Origin: Dryocola sp036489025 | Lineage (GTDB): Bacteria > Pseudomonadota > Gammaproteobacteria > Enterobacterales > Enterobacteriaceae | Direction: 5' to 3' | DNA length: 64,000 nt | Assembly (NCBI GenBank): GCA_036489025.1 | Contig: DASXGN010000022.1 | Coordinates: 76,427 to 140,426, forward strand | Shown: piece after piece, positions 16,538 through 25,451 of the stretch | Position numbering within the stretch: the stretch's first letter is position 1 | How the letters are laid out: the number at the start of each line of letters is the position of its first letter | Program-made: the position numbers and the translations under genes | Notes under the pieces: generated by a model | The model's database searches: none | What the model was told of the DNA's origin: nothing | What the model saw: only the letters and a program-made list of their open reading frames with translations

Positions 16538-17292
16538 TCCACCCGGATCTCCAGCCCGTCAAACCCGGCTTCGTATCCGGCGGGCAGCGCATTTTCCATC
16601 AGCCAGCAGTCGAACTGGTGACTGATGTGCGTGAGGATCACTCTTGGGCAGCCTAGCTGCTGGTTCAGGGCGATCGCCGTGTTCAAATCACCATGGTTTT
16701 TGGGCGTGTCCGCCCTCGGTTCGTGACTGCAATCGATAACGATGATTTGCGGCCTGTTATTTGCCAGAAACTTTAGCGTTTTTTCCGGCAGCCCTGCGGT
16801 ATCGCTGAGCCAGGCCACGCGGCTGTGCGGCGTTTCAAACAGATAGCCAAAGGTGAGCTTCGAGTGTTTCAGCGGCAGCGGCGTGACGCGCAGCGCCTGC
16901 AAAGTGAACCAGACGAAAGGCTCAAGCGTGTGGCTGAAATCCAGAATACCCGGATGCTTAAATAAGTCGTCGCAGCCCTGTTCATCCGGCGGGCCGTAAA
17001 CGCGAATTTTCTCGCCTACCCCCCAGCGCAGTGGGAACAGCCCCTGCACGTGATCCATATGGTAATGGGTAAGCAGGAACTGCTGAAACTCTCCCGGTCG
17101 CCAGCTGTCCATCAGATCGGGAATACCCGCATCCAGCAGGGTGACCGCGTGATTGAATTTGACAACCGCGCTGCACGGTTTGCGCCGGTATTGAACATTA
17201 TCACGGGCGCGCTCGCACGCGCGGCAGCCGCAGCCAAATGCCGGAACCAGCTGCGCGCCGCCGGTACCGCTAAGAGTGAGGGTCAGGCTCAT
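16534..17292 (-). CDS. phnP: Phosphoribosyl cyclic phosphodiesterase PhnP
   Basis: 252 residues, metallo-beta-lactamase fold. The motif LLTHYHMDHVQGLF gives the HxHxDH metal ligands, with WLSDTAG and ILTHISHQFD further on. The N-terminal CGCRACERARDNVQYRRKPC matches the structural zinc site of E. coli PhnP. It opens the 1,2-cyclic phosphate of phosphoribose made by C-P lyase, giving ribose 1,5-bisphosphate for PhnN. Last gene of the phn operon; its start overlaps the end of phnO by 23 bases. Confidence 0.94.
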   Translation of the reverse strand: MSLTLTLSGTGGAQLVPAFGCGCRACERARDNVQYRRKPCSAVVKFNHAVTLLDAGIPDLMDSWRPGEFQQFLLTHYHMDHVQGLFPLRWGVGEKIRVYGPPDEQGCDDLFKHPGILDFSHTLEPFVWFTLQALRVTPLPLKHSKLTFGYLFETPHSRVAWLSDTAGLPEKTLKFLANNRPQIIVIDCSHEPRADTPKNHGDLNTAIALNQQLGCPRVILTHISHQFDCWLMENALPAGYEAGFDGLEIRVD

Positions 17293-17737
17293 GCGCTATC
17301 TCCACGGGCTTGGTAAACCGAAAATGAGTTGGCCGATAGCCTTCCCGCTCGTAGAAGCGGTGCGCATCCAGCCGCCCTCTGCTGGTGGACAGCTCCGTTA
17401 GCTCTGCGCCTGCGGTACGCGCCTGCTCTTCCGCCCAGGCCAGCAGCCTGCTGCCGACGCCGTGACCGCGCGCCTGCGGCATCACCACCAGCTCCTGAAT
17501 CTCGCCAATCCAGTTCACGTGGTGCAGATGGAACTGCATATGTAAGCCGATCATGCCGACAATATCGCCGTTAATCAGCGCCAGCTGGTAGCGCAGGTTG
17601 CTATCCTGCAAATTCGCCGCAAAGCCCGCGCTAAACGCATGCCGGTCAAACTCCGCCTGCTTTAGCTCGCAAATCAGAGCGTAAACGGCCTCGCTGTCGG
17701 CGACGGTGGCGCGGCGTAATTCGACGGGATCAGACAT
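17270..17737 (-). CDS. phnO: Aminoalkylphosphonate N-acetyltransferase PhnO
   Basis: 155 residues, GNAT fold. The acetyl-CoA loop is in ELVVMPQARGHGVGSRLLAW (Q/RxxGxG/A) and the C-terminal motif is AHRFYEREGYRPTHFRF. In E. coli PhnO acetylates aminomethylphosphonate and related amino-phosphonates so that C-P lyase can use them or to detoxify them. It overlaps phnN by 8 bases. Many phn operons lack phnO; its presence gives the enteric 14-gene layout. Confidence 0.92.
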   Translation of the reverse strand: MSDPVELRRATVADSEAVYALICELKQAEFDRHAFSAGFAANLQDSNLRYQLALINGDIVGMIGLHMQFHLHHVNWIGEIQELVVMPQARGHGVGSRLLAWAEEQARTAGAELTELSTSRGRLDAHRFYEREGYRPTHFRFTKPVEIAHEPDPHS

Positions 17738-18317
17738 GGCGTGGCTCCTTGGGGCGAAAATGGACGACGTTGGCGTTGCGCTGGCCGTTCACCAGGCGCA
17801 GGAACAGCTCGACTGACTGTAGCAGACTGCCGTCGTTGTTGAGTACCAGACAGTTATCCAGATCCGGGGCTGAGAATGCGGCGCGCTGCAAACGTTGCTC
17901 AATCTGCTGCTGAGTTTCGCGTCCGCGCGCTTCCAGGCGCTGACGTAAAACGTCCTGTGAAACGTGCAGGCAGATGGGCACCAGCGCGTCGCCATAGCGA
18001 TCGCGGGCCTGGTTCAGATGCTGGCGCGAACCGTTCACCACCACATCAAAACCCGACTCCAGCCAGAGATCGAGCTCCACGCCCACGGCGTAGCTCTGAT
18101 GATGCGCCTGCCAGCTCAGGGCAAACAGCCCCTGCTGTCGACGCTGGGCAAACTCCCTGTCGCTCAGCGAAATATGGTTCTCGCAGCCCGCGTCGTAAGG
18201 GCGGGTAATGTAGCGATGCGCTACCAGCAGCTGATGCCGATCCTGCTGGCGGATCGCGCTCAGCAGGCTGTCTTTCCCGGAGCCGGACGGTCCCATCAAC
18301 CAGACCATTTTGCTCAT
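17730..18317 (-). CDS. phnN: Ribose 1,5-bisphosphate phosphokinase PhnN
   Basis: 195 residues, P-loop kinase of the guanylate-kinase fold. Walker A is LMGPSGSGKDSLLSAI near residue 7; the region YITRPYDAGCENHISLSDRE matches the family. It phosphorylates ribose 1,5-bisphosphate to PRPP, returning the carbon chain carrier of C-P lyase to nucleotide metabolism. Its ATG overlaps the phnM stop by one base (TGATG), so the two are coupled. Confidence 0.94.
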   Translation of the reverse strand: MSKMVWLMGPSGSGKDSLLSAIRQQDRHQLLVAHRYITRPYDAGCENHISLSDREFAQRRQQGLFALSWQAHHQSYAVGVELDLWLESGFDVVVNGSRQHLNQARDRYGDALVPICLHVSQDVLRQRLEARGRETQQQIEQRLQRAAFSAPDLDNCLVLNNDGSLLQSVELFLRLVNGQRNANVVHFRPKEPRHV

Positions 18318-19453
18318 CAGAACACCCGTATTCCCTGCCGCCAGACGTGGCCGACGTGAACGTGATCGCCGTACCGGTGCGCCAGCACCATATCGGCCAG
18401 CATCCCCTCGGCCAGCACGCCGCGGTCCTGCAAATGCAGTGCCTTGGCCGGGTTGCGCGTCACCAGCGCCACCGCCTGCGGCAGCGTGAAGCTGTTCGAC
18501 TCGTCGTTAGCGACGCGGAACGCCGCGTCCAGCAGGCTTGCGGGATAATAATCCGAGGACAGAATATCCAGCAGCCCAACCTTCGCCAGCTGATGCGCCG
18601 CCACGTTCCCTGAATGCGAGCCGCCGCGCACAATATTCGGTGCGCCCATCAGTACGCTCAGCCCGTGCTGGCGTGAAGCCTGCGCGGCCTCAAGCGTCGT
18701 CGGGAACTCGGCAATCACGCTGCCCAGCTCGTAGGATTCCGTAGCGTGCGCGGCGGTGGCGTCATCGTGGCTCGCCAGCGCAATGTTACGCGAACGGCAC
18801 TCGGCGGCAATGGCCAGGCGATTCGGCTGCGACCAGCGTTCGGCCAGCGCCAGCTGTTCGGCTTCGTAGCTGTCCATTTCCGCGTCGCTCATCTGGTATT
18901 TGCCCTGATAATACTCGCGGTACTTGATGAGGTTGGAAAACTGGCGCTGGCCCGGCGAGTGATCCATCAGCGAAACCAGCGAAACGCCCCCGCAGTCGAT
19001 CAGCTGCTGAAGCAGCGGCAGCGTAGTGTGATGCGGTAGCTCGCAGCGCAGATGCAGGCGATGCTCGGCCCGGTTCACGCCGCGCCGCTGGCTGTGCGTC
19101 ACCGCATTAATCATTTTCTCTAAGTTTTCCAGCCGGTCGCCGCCGTCGCGCACGTCTCCCAGCGCTACCGCGTCCAGCACGGTGGTAATGCCGCTCGCCA
19201 CCATCAGCGCGTCATGGCTGCTCATGGCGGAATGTGCTGGCCAGTCCACCTTCGGGCGCGGGGTGAAAAACTTGTCCAGATTGTCGGTATGCAGCTCGAT
19301 AAGGCCCGGCAGCAGCCAGCCGCCTTCGCCGTCCAGAGCCTGCGGAAGCTGGCTCGGGCTGTCGGCAAAGTTGCGGATCGTCCCGTCGGCCACTTCCAGC
19401 GACCCGTTAACCACTTCGTTTTCAAGAACCAGCCTGACGTTATTGATAATCAT
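18317..19453 (-). CDS. phnM: Alpha-D-ribose 1-methylphosphonate 5-triphosphate diphosphatase PhnM
   Basis: 378 residues from the internal ATG (MIINNVRLVLENEVVNGSL), which aligns with E. coli PhnM; a longer frame upstream overlaps phnL and is unlikely to be used. Amidohydrolase family: GLIELHTDNLDKFFTPRP carries the metal-binding His, and SHDDATAAHATESYELGS a second site. It removes pyrophosphate from the ribose methylphosphonate triphosphate made by PhnIGHL, giving the substrate of PhnJ. The start overlaps phnL by 14 bases. Confidence 0.94.
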   Translation of the reverse strand: MIINNVRLVLENEVVNGSLEVADGTIRNFADSPSQLPQALDGEGGWLLPGLIELHTDNLDKFFTPRPKVDWPAHSAMSSHDALMVASGITTVLDAVALGDVRDGGDRLENLEKMINAVTHSQRRGVNRAEHRLHLRCELPHHTTLPLLQQLIDCGGVSLVSLMDHSPGQRQFSNLIKYREYYQGKYQMSDAEMDSYEAEQLALAERWSQPNRLAIAAECRSRNIALASHDDATAAHATESYELGSVIAEFPTTLEAAQASRQHGLSVLMGAPNIVRGGSHSGNVAAHQLAKVGLLDILSSDYYPASLLDAAFRVANDESNSFTLPQAVALVTRNPAKALHLQDRGVLAEGMLADMVLAHRYGDHVHVGHVWRQGIRVF

Positions 19454-20144
19454 GTTGTGCCCCGACGGAAGACATAGCGTGCAGACGATCTGCGACCTGA
19501 TTGCGCACGGCCTCATCGTGAAAAATCCCCACCACCGCCGCGCCCCGCGCTTTGGCTTCCAGAATCAGCGACACCACGGCGGCGCTGTTTTTGGCGTCCA
19601 GCGACGCGGTAGGTTCATCAAGCAGCAGGATGGGGTAATCGACAATAAAGCCGCGGGCGATGTTGACGCGCTGCTGTTCGCCGCCGGAAAACGTCGACGG
19701 AGCGAGACTCCACAGGCGCTCCGGCACGTTCAGTCGGGTGAGCAAAGCGGCCGCTTTGGTGGCGCAGGCCTCACGCGAAACGCCCAAATCCAGCAGCGGC
19801 TGCATAACGACTTCCAGCGAGGAGATACGTGGGATAACGCGTAAAAACTGGCTGACCCAGCCGATGGTTTGCCGGCGTACGGCCAGCACGTCGCGGGCGG
19901 GCGCCTGCACGATGTCCAGCCACGTTTCGCCGTGCTTCACCCAGATATGCCCTTCATCAGGCAGGTAGTTAGCGTACAGCGAGCGCAGCAGGGTTGATTT
20001 GCCGCTGCCGGAATGGCCGTGCAGCACCACGCATTCGCCGGATTTCACCTCCAGCGAGGCATCGGCCAGCACCGGCAGGCGAATGCCGTGCTGGTGATGT
20101 AACACAAAGGTTTTACTAATATTTTCTACCCGTAATCTGGTCAT
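19440..20144 (-). CDS. phnL: C-P lyase complex ATP-binding protein PhnL
   Basis: 234 residues. Walker A LHGHSGSGKSTLLRSL, signature STFSGGEQQRVNIARGF, Walker B ILLLDEPTASLDAKN, switch IFHDEAVR. Though ABC-like, PhnL has no membrane partner; with PhnI, PhnG and PhnH it forms the ribose methylphosphonate triphosphate from ATP and phosphonate. I chose the ATG at 20144 (MTRLRVENISKTF) because a CAGGTG ribosome site fits it; a GTG nine bases upstream is the alternative. Confidence 0.94.
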   Translation of the reverse strand: MTRLRVENISKTFVLHHQHGIRLPVLADASLEVKSGECVVLHGHSGSGKSTLLRSLYANYLPDEGHIWVKHGETWLDIVQAPARDVLAVRRQTIGWVSQFLRVIPRISSLEVVMQPLLDLGVSREACATKAAALLTRLNVPERLWSLAPSTFSGGEQQRVNIARGFIVDYPILLLDEPTASLDAKNSAAVVSLILEAKARGAAVVGIFHDEAVRNQVADRLHAMSSVGAQHDYQ

Positions 20145-20158
20145 AGCGTGCACCTGGT

Positions 20159-20917
20159 TTAATTGCTGAGGACGGAAGAAACGAGCAGCTGGGTGTAAGG
20201 ATGATGCGGATCGTCAAGCACGCGATCCGTCAGCCCGCTTTCCACCACCCGACCCTGTTTCATCACCAGCAGGCGATCCGCCAGCAGACGCGCCACGCCC
20301 AAATCGTGGGTGACAATCACCACGGCGAGGTTCAGCTCCCGTACCAGGCCGCGAAGCAGATCCAGCAGGCGAGCCTGGACGGAGACGTCTAAGCCTCCGG
20401 TCGGCTCGTCCATAAACACCAGCTTTGGGTGGGTGACCAGGTTGCGGGCGATTTGCAGGCGCTGCTGCATGCCGCCGGAGAAAGTGGTTGGCAGATCGTC
20501 AATGCGCGAGGCGGGGATTTCCACTTCTTCCAGCCAGCGCTGGGCCGTGGCGCGAATGTCGCCGTAGTGACGCGCTCCGGTGGCCATCAGGCGCTCGCCG
20601 ATATTGCCTCCGGCGGAAACGTGGCGGCGCAGGCCGTCCATCGCGTGCTGGTGCACCACGCCCCATTCGGTGCGCAGCAGGCGGCGGCGCTCGCCTTCGC
20701 TCATGGCGTAAAGCGACGAGTCGAGATAGACCACTTCGCCGTTTTGCGGCGCGAGGCGGGCGGAAATAGATTTCAGCAGGGTGGTTTTGCCGGAGCCGGA
20801 TTCGCCCACGATGCCCAGCACTTCGCCGGGATACAGCTCAAAGGAAACGTCGCTGAAGCCTTTGCCGGGCGCATAAAGGTGCGTCAGATTGTGGACCGAA
20901 AGGAGTGGCTGAGTCAT
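20159..20917 (-). CDS. phnK: C-P lyase complex ATP-binding protein PhnK
   Basis: 252 residues, ABC ATPase fold: Walker A VGESGSGKTTLLKSI, signature TFSGGMQQRLQIARNL, Walker B LVFMDEPTGGLDVSVQ, switch His in VTHDLGVARLLAD. In E. coli PhnK binds the PhnGHIJ core and is needed for C-P bond cleavage in vivo. It overlaps phnJ by 4 bases. It resembles DppD/OppD-type ATPases but lacks a permease gene, and the operon context settles the identity. Confidence 0.95.
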   Translation of the reverse strand: MTQPLLSVHNLTHLYAPGKGFSDVSFELYPGEVLGIVGESGSGKTTLLKSISARLAPQNGEVVYLDSSLYAMSEGERRRLLRTEWGVVHQHAMDGLRRHVSAGGNIGERLMATGARHYGDIRATAQRWLEEVEIPASRIDDLPTTFSGGMQQRLQIARNLVTHPKLVFMDEPTGGLDVSVQARLLDLLRGLVRELNLAVVIVTHDLGVARLLADRLLVMKQGRVVESGLTDRVLDDPHHPYTQLLVSSVLSN

Positions 20918-21759
20918 TGGGAAGCGGCCTCGCTGTTCTGGCGGCAGAAATCGGTATCGGAGCAGACGAACATGCGGCTGCCCGCGTCGTCTAACACCAC
21001 TTCATCAAGATAGCTGTGGCGCGAGCCGCAGATCGCGCAGGGTTCGTCCCACTCCTGGACGGTGAACGGATGGTCGTCAAAATCCAGGCTTTCCACGCGG
21101 GTAAACGGCGGCACCGCGTAAATGCGTTTTTCACGCCCGGCGCCAAAAAGTTGCAGCGCGGGCATCATGTCCATTTTCGGATTGTCGAATTTTGGAATCG
21201 GCGACGGGTCCATAACGTAGCGCTCGTTCACCTTCACCGGATAGGCGTAAGTGGTGGCGATATGCCCGAAGCGGGCAATGTCTTCGTAGAGCTTTACCTG
21301 CATCACGCCGTATTCTTCGAGCGCGTGCATGGTGCGGGTTTCCGTTTCTCGCGGTTCGATAAAGCGCAGCGGCTCCGGGATCGGCACCTGGTAAATCAGG
21401 ATTTGGTCTTCAACCAGCGGCGTTTCCGGGATGCGGTGGCGGGTCTGAATCAGCGTGGCATCTTCCGTGCGCTCGGTGGTGTTCACTCCCGTCACGCGCT
21501 TAAAGAAGTTGCGGATCGAGACGGCGTTGGTGGTGTCGTCCGCGCCCTGATCGATAACTTTCAGCACGTCGGCCTCGCCAATCACGCTGGCGGTCAGCTG
21601 AATGCCGCCCGTTCCCCAGCCGTAGGGCATCGGCATTTCTCGTCCGCCAAACGGGACCTGATAGCCTGGAATGGCGACGGCTTTCAGTATTGCCCGGCGA
21701 AGAGTGCGTTTGGTTTGTTCATCCAGATAGGCGAAGTTAAAACCGCTCAGGTTAGCCAT
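20914..21759 (-). CDS. phnJ: C-P lyase, radical SAM subunit PhnJ
   Basis: 281 residues. It uses a 4Fe-4S cluster and S-adenosylmethionine to cleave the carbon-phosphorus bond of ribose 1-methylphosphonate 5-phosphate, releasing methane and the cyclic phosphate. Cysteines fall at 241, 244, 266 and 272 (PCAICGSRHSY, then FVCSDTDFCRQ), the same positions as in E. coli, where three bind the cluster and Cys272 is the catalytic thiol. It overlaps phnI by 8 bases. No sign of damage. Confidence 0.97.
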   Translation of the reverse strand: MANLSGFNFAYLDEQTKRTLRRAILKAVAIPGYQVPFGGREMPMPYGWGTGGIQLTASVIGEADVLKVIDQGADDTTNAVSIRNFFKRVTGVNTTERTEDATLIQTRHRIPETPLVEDQILIYQVPIPEPLRFIEPRETETRTMHALEEYGVMQVKLYEDIARFGHIATTYAYPVKVNERYVMDPSPIPKFDNPKMDMMPALQLFGAGREKRIYAVPPFTRVESLDFDDHPFTVQEWDEPCAICGSRHSYLDEVVLDDAGSRMFVCSDTDFCRQNSEAASQ

Positions 21760-22816
21760 TTTCGCGCTCCTTTATCAGACGTTTAAGCAGCTCCAGCTCG
21801 GCCTGGAAGTCCACGTAGTGCGGCAGTTTAAGGTGCGAGACGAAGCCTGCGGCCTCGACGTTATCGGCATGCGACAGCACGAACTCTTCATCCTGTGCGG
21901 GCCCGGCCACCGTTTCGTCGTAGTCAGGGGCCTGCAAAGCGCGGTCGACCAGCGCCATCGCCATCGCCTTGCGTTCGCTCATGCCGAACGCCAGGCCGTA
22001 GCCGCGGGTGAAGTGCGGGGGCTGTTCCTCCGGGGCCACAAAGCCGTTGACCATTTCGCATTCGGTCAGCAACAGTTCGCCGACGTTCACCGCAAAACCC
22101 AGCTCTTCAGGAACAATTTCGATATCCACGTAGCCGCTGCGGATTTCCCCGGCGAACGGGTGGTTGCGGCCATAGCCGCGCTGGGTGGAGTAGGCGAGGG
22201 CCAGCAGATAACCTTCGTCACCGCGCACCAGCTGTTGCAGGCGCGAGGAGCGCGAACACGGATAAACCGGCGGATGGCGGGTGATATCGTCCGGCTGCGC
22301 ACCGCTATCTTCTTCTGCCTTCGCGAGGCCCTGTTTTGCCAGCAGGCTGAAGACGTGCGGCGCGGGCTCGGCGGTTTGATCGCCGGTTTTCAGGACCGGC
22401 ATCTCACCGTTTGCCAGCAGAGTGAAGTCCAGCAGGCGGTGGGTGTAATCGTAGGTTGGGCCGAGCAGCTGTCCGCCCGGCACATCCTTATAAACTGCCG
22501 ATACGCGCCTTTCGAGACGCATGCTGGCGGTGTCCAGCGGCTCGCTAACCGCCAGGCGAGGCAGGGTGGTGCGGTAGGCGCGCAGCAGAAAAATGGCTTC
22601 GACGATATCGCCGCTGGCCTGTTTGACGGCGAGCGCGGCCAGCTCCCGGTCGGCAATGCCCCCTTCGGTCATCACGCGATCCACCGCCAGGCCGAGCTGC
22701 TGCTCAATTTGAGCGACGCTAAGCTCGGCGTGACTCTGGCTGCCGCGGCGGCTGTGCTCCTGCAAAACTTGGGCGGCGGCAATCGCCTTCTCGCCCCCTT
22801 TCACGGCGACGTACAT
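21752..22816 (-). CDS. phnI: C-P lyase complex core subunit PhnI
   Basis: 354 residues from the ATG at 22816 (MYVAVKGGEKAIAAAQ). A GTG two codons upstream is in frame but the ATG matches the E. coli start and overlaps the phnH stop (TGATG). PhnI is the nucleosidase that, with PhnG, PhnH and PhnL, replaces the adenine of ATP by the phosphonate. Conserved stretches include SVAQIEQQLGLAVDRVMTEG and GPTYDYTHRLLDFTLLANGE. Confidence 0.96.
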   Translation of the reverse strand: MYVAVKGGEKAIAAAQVLQEHSRRGSQSHAELSVAQIEQQLGLAVDRVMTEGGIADRELAALAVKQASGDIVEAIFLLRAYRTTLPRLAVSEPLDTASMRLERRVSAVYKDVPGGQLLGPTYDYTHRLLDFTLLANGEMPVLKTGDQTAEPAPHVFSLLAKQGLAKAEEDSGAQPDDITRHPPVYPCSRSSRLQQLVRGDEGYLLALAYSTQRGYGRNHPFAGEIRSGYVDIEIVPEELGFAVNVGELLLTECEMVNGFVAPEEQPPHFTRGYGLAFGMSERKAMAMALVDRALQAPDYDETVAGPAQDEEFVLSHADNVEAAGFVSHLKLPHYVDFQAELELLKRLIKERENG

Positions 22817-23400
22817 CAGCACACCTCCACATGAGTGGTGCGGGGAATGGCCAGCAGACGCTCGCCGCAGGTGAGAATTAAGTCAATGCCCAGCGGAAAC
22901 GGGTGAGGACGCTCGGTTAACTCGTGCATCACGCAGTCCGGCAGCTGTGGGGCAATCATGCGTTCTTCCTGGATGCCCGCGCCGGTCAGACGCAGCATGC
23001 GGCCGCCGCTGAGGCTGCTGACCTGCAAAATCAGCGTCGCGCTGGCGTCCGGGGCGACGTCGGTGCCCTGCGCCAGCGCGTTAAGCTGCACGGAGGAAAT
23101 GCTGTCGTTGGCTACGGCAAACTGCGCCAGCTCGGGAGCCGGGGCCAGCGGGGAGTTAGTGTGAAAGCGCACGTTCTGCGCGGTTGCTTCGCTCGTCAGC
23201 GCTTCGCTTACCCATACCGGCGTGTCGTTATCGGCAAGGGTTAGCAGCACGCTGGTGGTGGCGATGTTCAGCGGCGCCCAGCCCTGCTGGAGCGAATGCA
23301 GGGCAACGATCGCGCCCGGCTCGCTCATCGCCTTCAGCAGGCGGCGAAAGCTTTGTTGGGCGTCCTGCACGGGCAGGGAAAAGGCGGTCATCAGGGTCAT
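22816..23400 (-). CDS. phnH: C-P lyase complex core subunit PhnH
   Basis: 194 residues, starting MTLMTAFSLPVQDAQQSFRR. The typical core RRLLKAMSEPGAIVALHS and the C-terminal HPFPLGIDLILTCGERLLAI, IPRTTHVEV are present. PhnH is a non-catalytic structural subunit of the PhnGHIJ core. It overlaps phnG by 4 bases (ATGA) and phnI by one. Confidence 0.95.
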   Translation of the reverse strand: MTLMTAFSLPVQDAQQSFRRLLKAMSEPGAIVALHSLQQGWAPLNIATTSVLLTLADNDTPVWVSEALTSEATAQNVRFHTNSPLAPAPELAQFAVANDSISSVQLNALAQGTDVAPDASATLILQVSSLSGGRMLRLTGAGIQEERMIAPQLPDCVMHELTERPHPFPLGIDLILTCGERLLAIPRTTHVEVC

Positions 23401-23858
23401 GCGTTATCTCCGCGAACCAGAGTAAAGAAGTCCACGCGGCTGCCGTTCACTTCGGCGCGTCTTTTGGCCAGACGCTGCTCCCGGTTGGCTGCCAGCGGGG
23501 CAATTAAGGTTTCTTGTAGGGTCTGAAAATACGTTTTGTCCTGCATTAGCGCGTCGATGATGGCGCAGCGCTCGGCGTGGGCTTTGTTGCGCCCGAGCAG
23601 GAAGCTGTAGCCGTAAAGACCGCAGCTAAGCTGGACGACGGCGCGGGTGAGCGTGGCGTCACCGGCAAAAAAGCGCTGTCCGGTTGCGCCCATGCGCGCC
23701 TGAATCTGCACCAGCCCCGTTTCCGGCTGGCGAATAACCTGATAAACCGGTGCTAATTCCAGCTCCGCCCAGCGGCTTTCCAGCTCCTGCGGCAGGCTAT
23801 GGGCGAGCACGGCCATCCACTGGCGGCGCTGAGTTTCGTCAAAATGCTGGGCGTCCAT
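23397..23858 (-). CDS. phnG: C-P lyase complex core subunit PhnG
   Basis: 153 residues. Family pattern: ETQRRQWMAVLAHSLPQELE, PETGLVQIQARMGATGQRFF, QLSCGLYGYSFLLGRNKAHAE. PhnG is part of the PhnGHIJ core that makes the ribose-phosphonate intermediate. It starts at the base before the phnF stop region, so translation is tightly coupled along the operon. Confidence 0.95.
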   Translation of the reverse strand: MDAQHFDETQRRQWMAVLAHSLPQELESRWAELELAPVYQVIRQPETGLVQIQARMGATGQRFFAGDATLTRAVVQLSCGLYGYSFLLGRNKAHAERCAIIDALMQDKTYFQTLQETLIAPLAANREQRLAKRRAEVNGSRVDFFTLVRGDNA

Positions 23859-24584
23859 TTAGTGCTCCATGGTGAATTCGATCATGTCGGCGCGGGTCAG
23901 GCTGACGGAGTACTCCGCCGGATTCGCCTCGCCTTCACGATGGTTTAGGGTGCGCACGCACAGCAGCGGCGCCATGTTCGGGATTTCCAGCAGGCGGCTT
24001 TCTTTGGCCTGCGCGCGGCGGGCGCTGATTCGCGTTTGGGTACGCTTGAGGCTGACGCCGAGCTGCGCCTGAATCACGTCGTGCAGCGAGCCGCTGTGGA
24101 ACTGTTGCAGCGCGGGCCACCAGCTGAGATCGGCAAAATAGTGGTCAATCAGGCAAACCGCGATGCCGTTGACGCGGCGCAGCGTGCGCAGATGAATGAT
24201 GTTCTCGCCTTCGGTGATGCCGAGCGCGTCGGCAACGTGGCCTGAGGCCGGACGAACCACCGCCAGCAGGCGCTCGCTGGTCGGGTGGCTGCCCTGGTCG
24301 AGCAGATTCTGGCTGAAGCGGGCCTGGGCGTTAAGCGGGTAGTCGAACGGGCGCATCAGCACCAGCACGCCGACGCCCTGGCGGCGCTGAACCCAGCCTT
24401 TTTCCACCAGCTGGTCAATGGCGCGGCGCAGGGTGTGGCGGTTAACCTCGTAGCGTGCGGCGAGCTGGCTTTCTGCCGGTAGATAATCACCGCGGCGGTA
24501 GTTTTTACGCAGCTCCTGCTCGAGCAGGGCGGCAATTTCCTGATAGCGGGTGGGGTAACTGGTCGGATGTCTGGATAAGTGCAT
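23859..24584 (-). CDS. phnF: GntR-family regulator of the phn operon PhnF
   Basis: 241 residues from the ATG at 24584 (MHLSRHPTSYPTRYQEIAAL), which matches E. coli PhnF; two TTG codons just upstream are in frame. The N-terminal winged helix is GntR type (GDYLPAESQLAARYEVNRHT, LRRAIDQLVEKGWVQRRQGV) and residues 90-240 form a UTRA ligand domain (ITEGENIIHLRTLRRVNGIA). It lies inside the operon between phnE and phnG and probably represses it; the effector is not known from sequence. Confidence 0.94.
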   Translation of the reverse strand: MHLSRHPTSYPTRYQEIAALLEQELRKNYRRGDYLPAESQLAARYEVNRHTLRRAIDQLVEKGWVQRRQGVGVLVLMRPFDYPLNAQARFSQNLLDQGSHPTSERLLAVVRPASGHVADALGITEGENIIHLRTLRRVNGIAVCLIDHYFADLSWWPALQQFHSGSLHDVIQAQLGVSLKRTQTRISARRAQAKESRLLEIPNMAPLLCVRTLNHREGEANPAEYSVSLTRADMIEFTMEH

Positions 24585-24600
24585 CGTCAACAAAGCCTCG

Positions 24601-25383
24601 TTAGATAAAGTGTTTGCGCAGACGCTGCGACAGGAAATCCAGCAGGCTGACGGTGATGATGATGATGACCATCAGCGCGCAGGTTTGCTGGAACTGGAAT
24701 CCACGAATGGCTTCCCAGAGCGTGACGCCGATACCGCCTGCGCCCACCATGCCCACCACCGTCGCCGAACGGACGTTAGATTCGAAGCGGTAGAGCGAGT
24801 AGGAGATCAGCAGCGGCATGACCTGGGGGAGTACGCCGTAGATAATTTCTTCGAGCTTGTTGGCTCCGGTGGCGCGAATGCCTTCAACCGGGCCGGGTTC
24901 AATGGCTTCTACCGCCTCGGACAGCAGTTTGGAGAGCACGCCGGTGGTGTGAATGAACAGCGCGAGCACGCCGGCAAACGGCCCAAGCCCGACGGCCACC
25001 ACGAACAGCATCGCAAAGACCATTTCGTTGATGGCGCGGCAGGCGTCCATCAGGCGACGCATCGGCTGATAAATCCACCACGGGACGAGGTTGTCGGCAC
25101 ACATCAGGCCGCAGGGGATGGAAAGAATGATAGAAAGCGCGGTGCCCCAGACGGCGATTTGCAGCGTGACGCCCATTTCGCTGAGATAGAGCTGCCACTG
25201 GCTGAAGTCAGGCGGAAAGAAGTCAGCGGCGAAGGTCGCCATGTTGCCCGCGTCTTTGAACAGCGTCAGCGGCGCCATTTCCGCGCCCTGCCAGGAGGCG
25301 ACGAGGACGGCCAGTAAAATCGCCCAGCTGACCAGCGAGAACCAGCTCCGCTTCGGGGCGGCGACCTGGATGGTTTGTTGCAT
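24601..25383 (-). CDS. phnE: Phosphonate ABC transporter permease PhnE, intact
   Basis: 260 residues from ATG 25383 (MQQTIQVAAPKRSWFSLVSW). The frame is open upstream into a palindromic repeat, but the start matches E. coli. About six membrane helices; EAVEAIEPGPVEGIRATGAN is the cytoplasmic EAA loop that contacts the ATPase. E. coli K-12 carries an 8-bp duplication that makes its phnE cryptic. No such frameshift is seen here, so the importer should work. Confidence 0.95.
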   Translation of the reverse strand: MQQTIQVAAPKRSWFSLVSWAILLAVLVASWQGAEMAPLTLFKDAGNMATFAADFFPPDFSQWQLYLSEMGVTLQIAVWGTALSIILSIPCGLMCADNLVPWWIYQPMRRLMDACRAINEMVFAMLFVVAVGLGPFAGVLALFIHTTGVLSKLLSEAVEAIEPGPVEGIRATGANKLEEIIYGVLPQVMPLLISYSLYRFESNVRSATVVGMVGAGGIGVTLWEAIRGFQFQQTCALMVIIIITVSLLDFLSQRLRKHFI

Positions 25384-25411
25384 TGGGTGCTCCGTTTGCG
25401 CGGTGAGTTTT

Positions 25412-25445
25412 AACCCTCTCCCTGGAAGGGAGAGGGGTGAGGGGC
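25412..25445. repeat. GGGAGAGGG-type palindromic intergenic repeat, copy 2
   Basis: CCCTCTCCCTGGAAGGGAGA followed by GGGGTGAGGGGCG, a palindrome between phnD and phnE within the phn operon. It may raise the level of the binding-protein message over the downstream genes by protecting its 3' end. Confidence 0.7.
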
Positions 25446-25451
25446 GATCAA

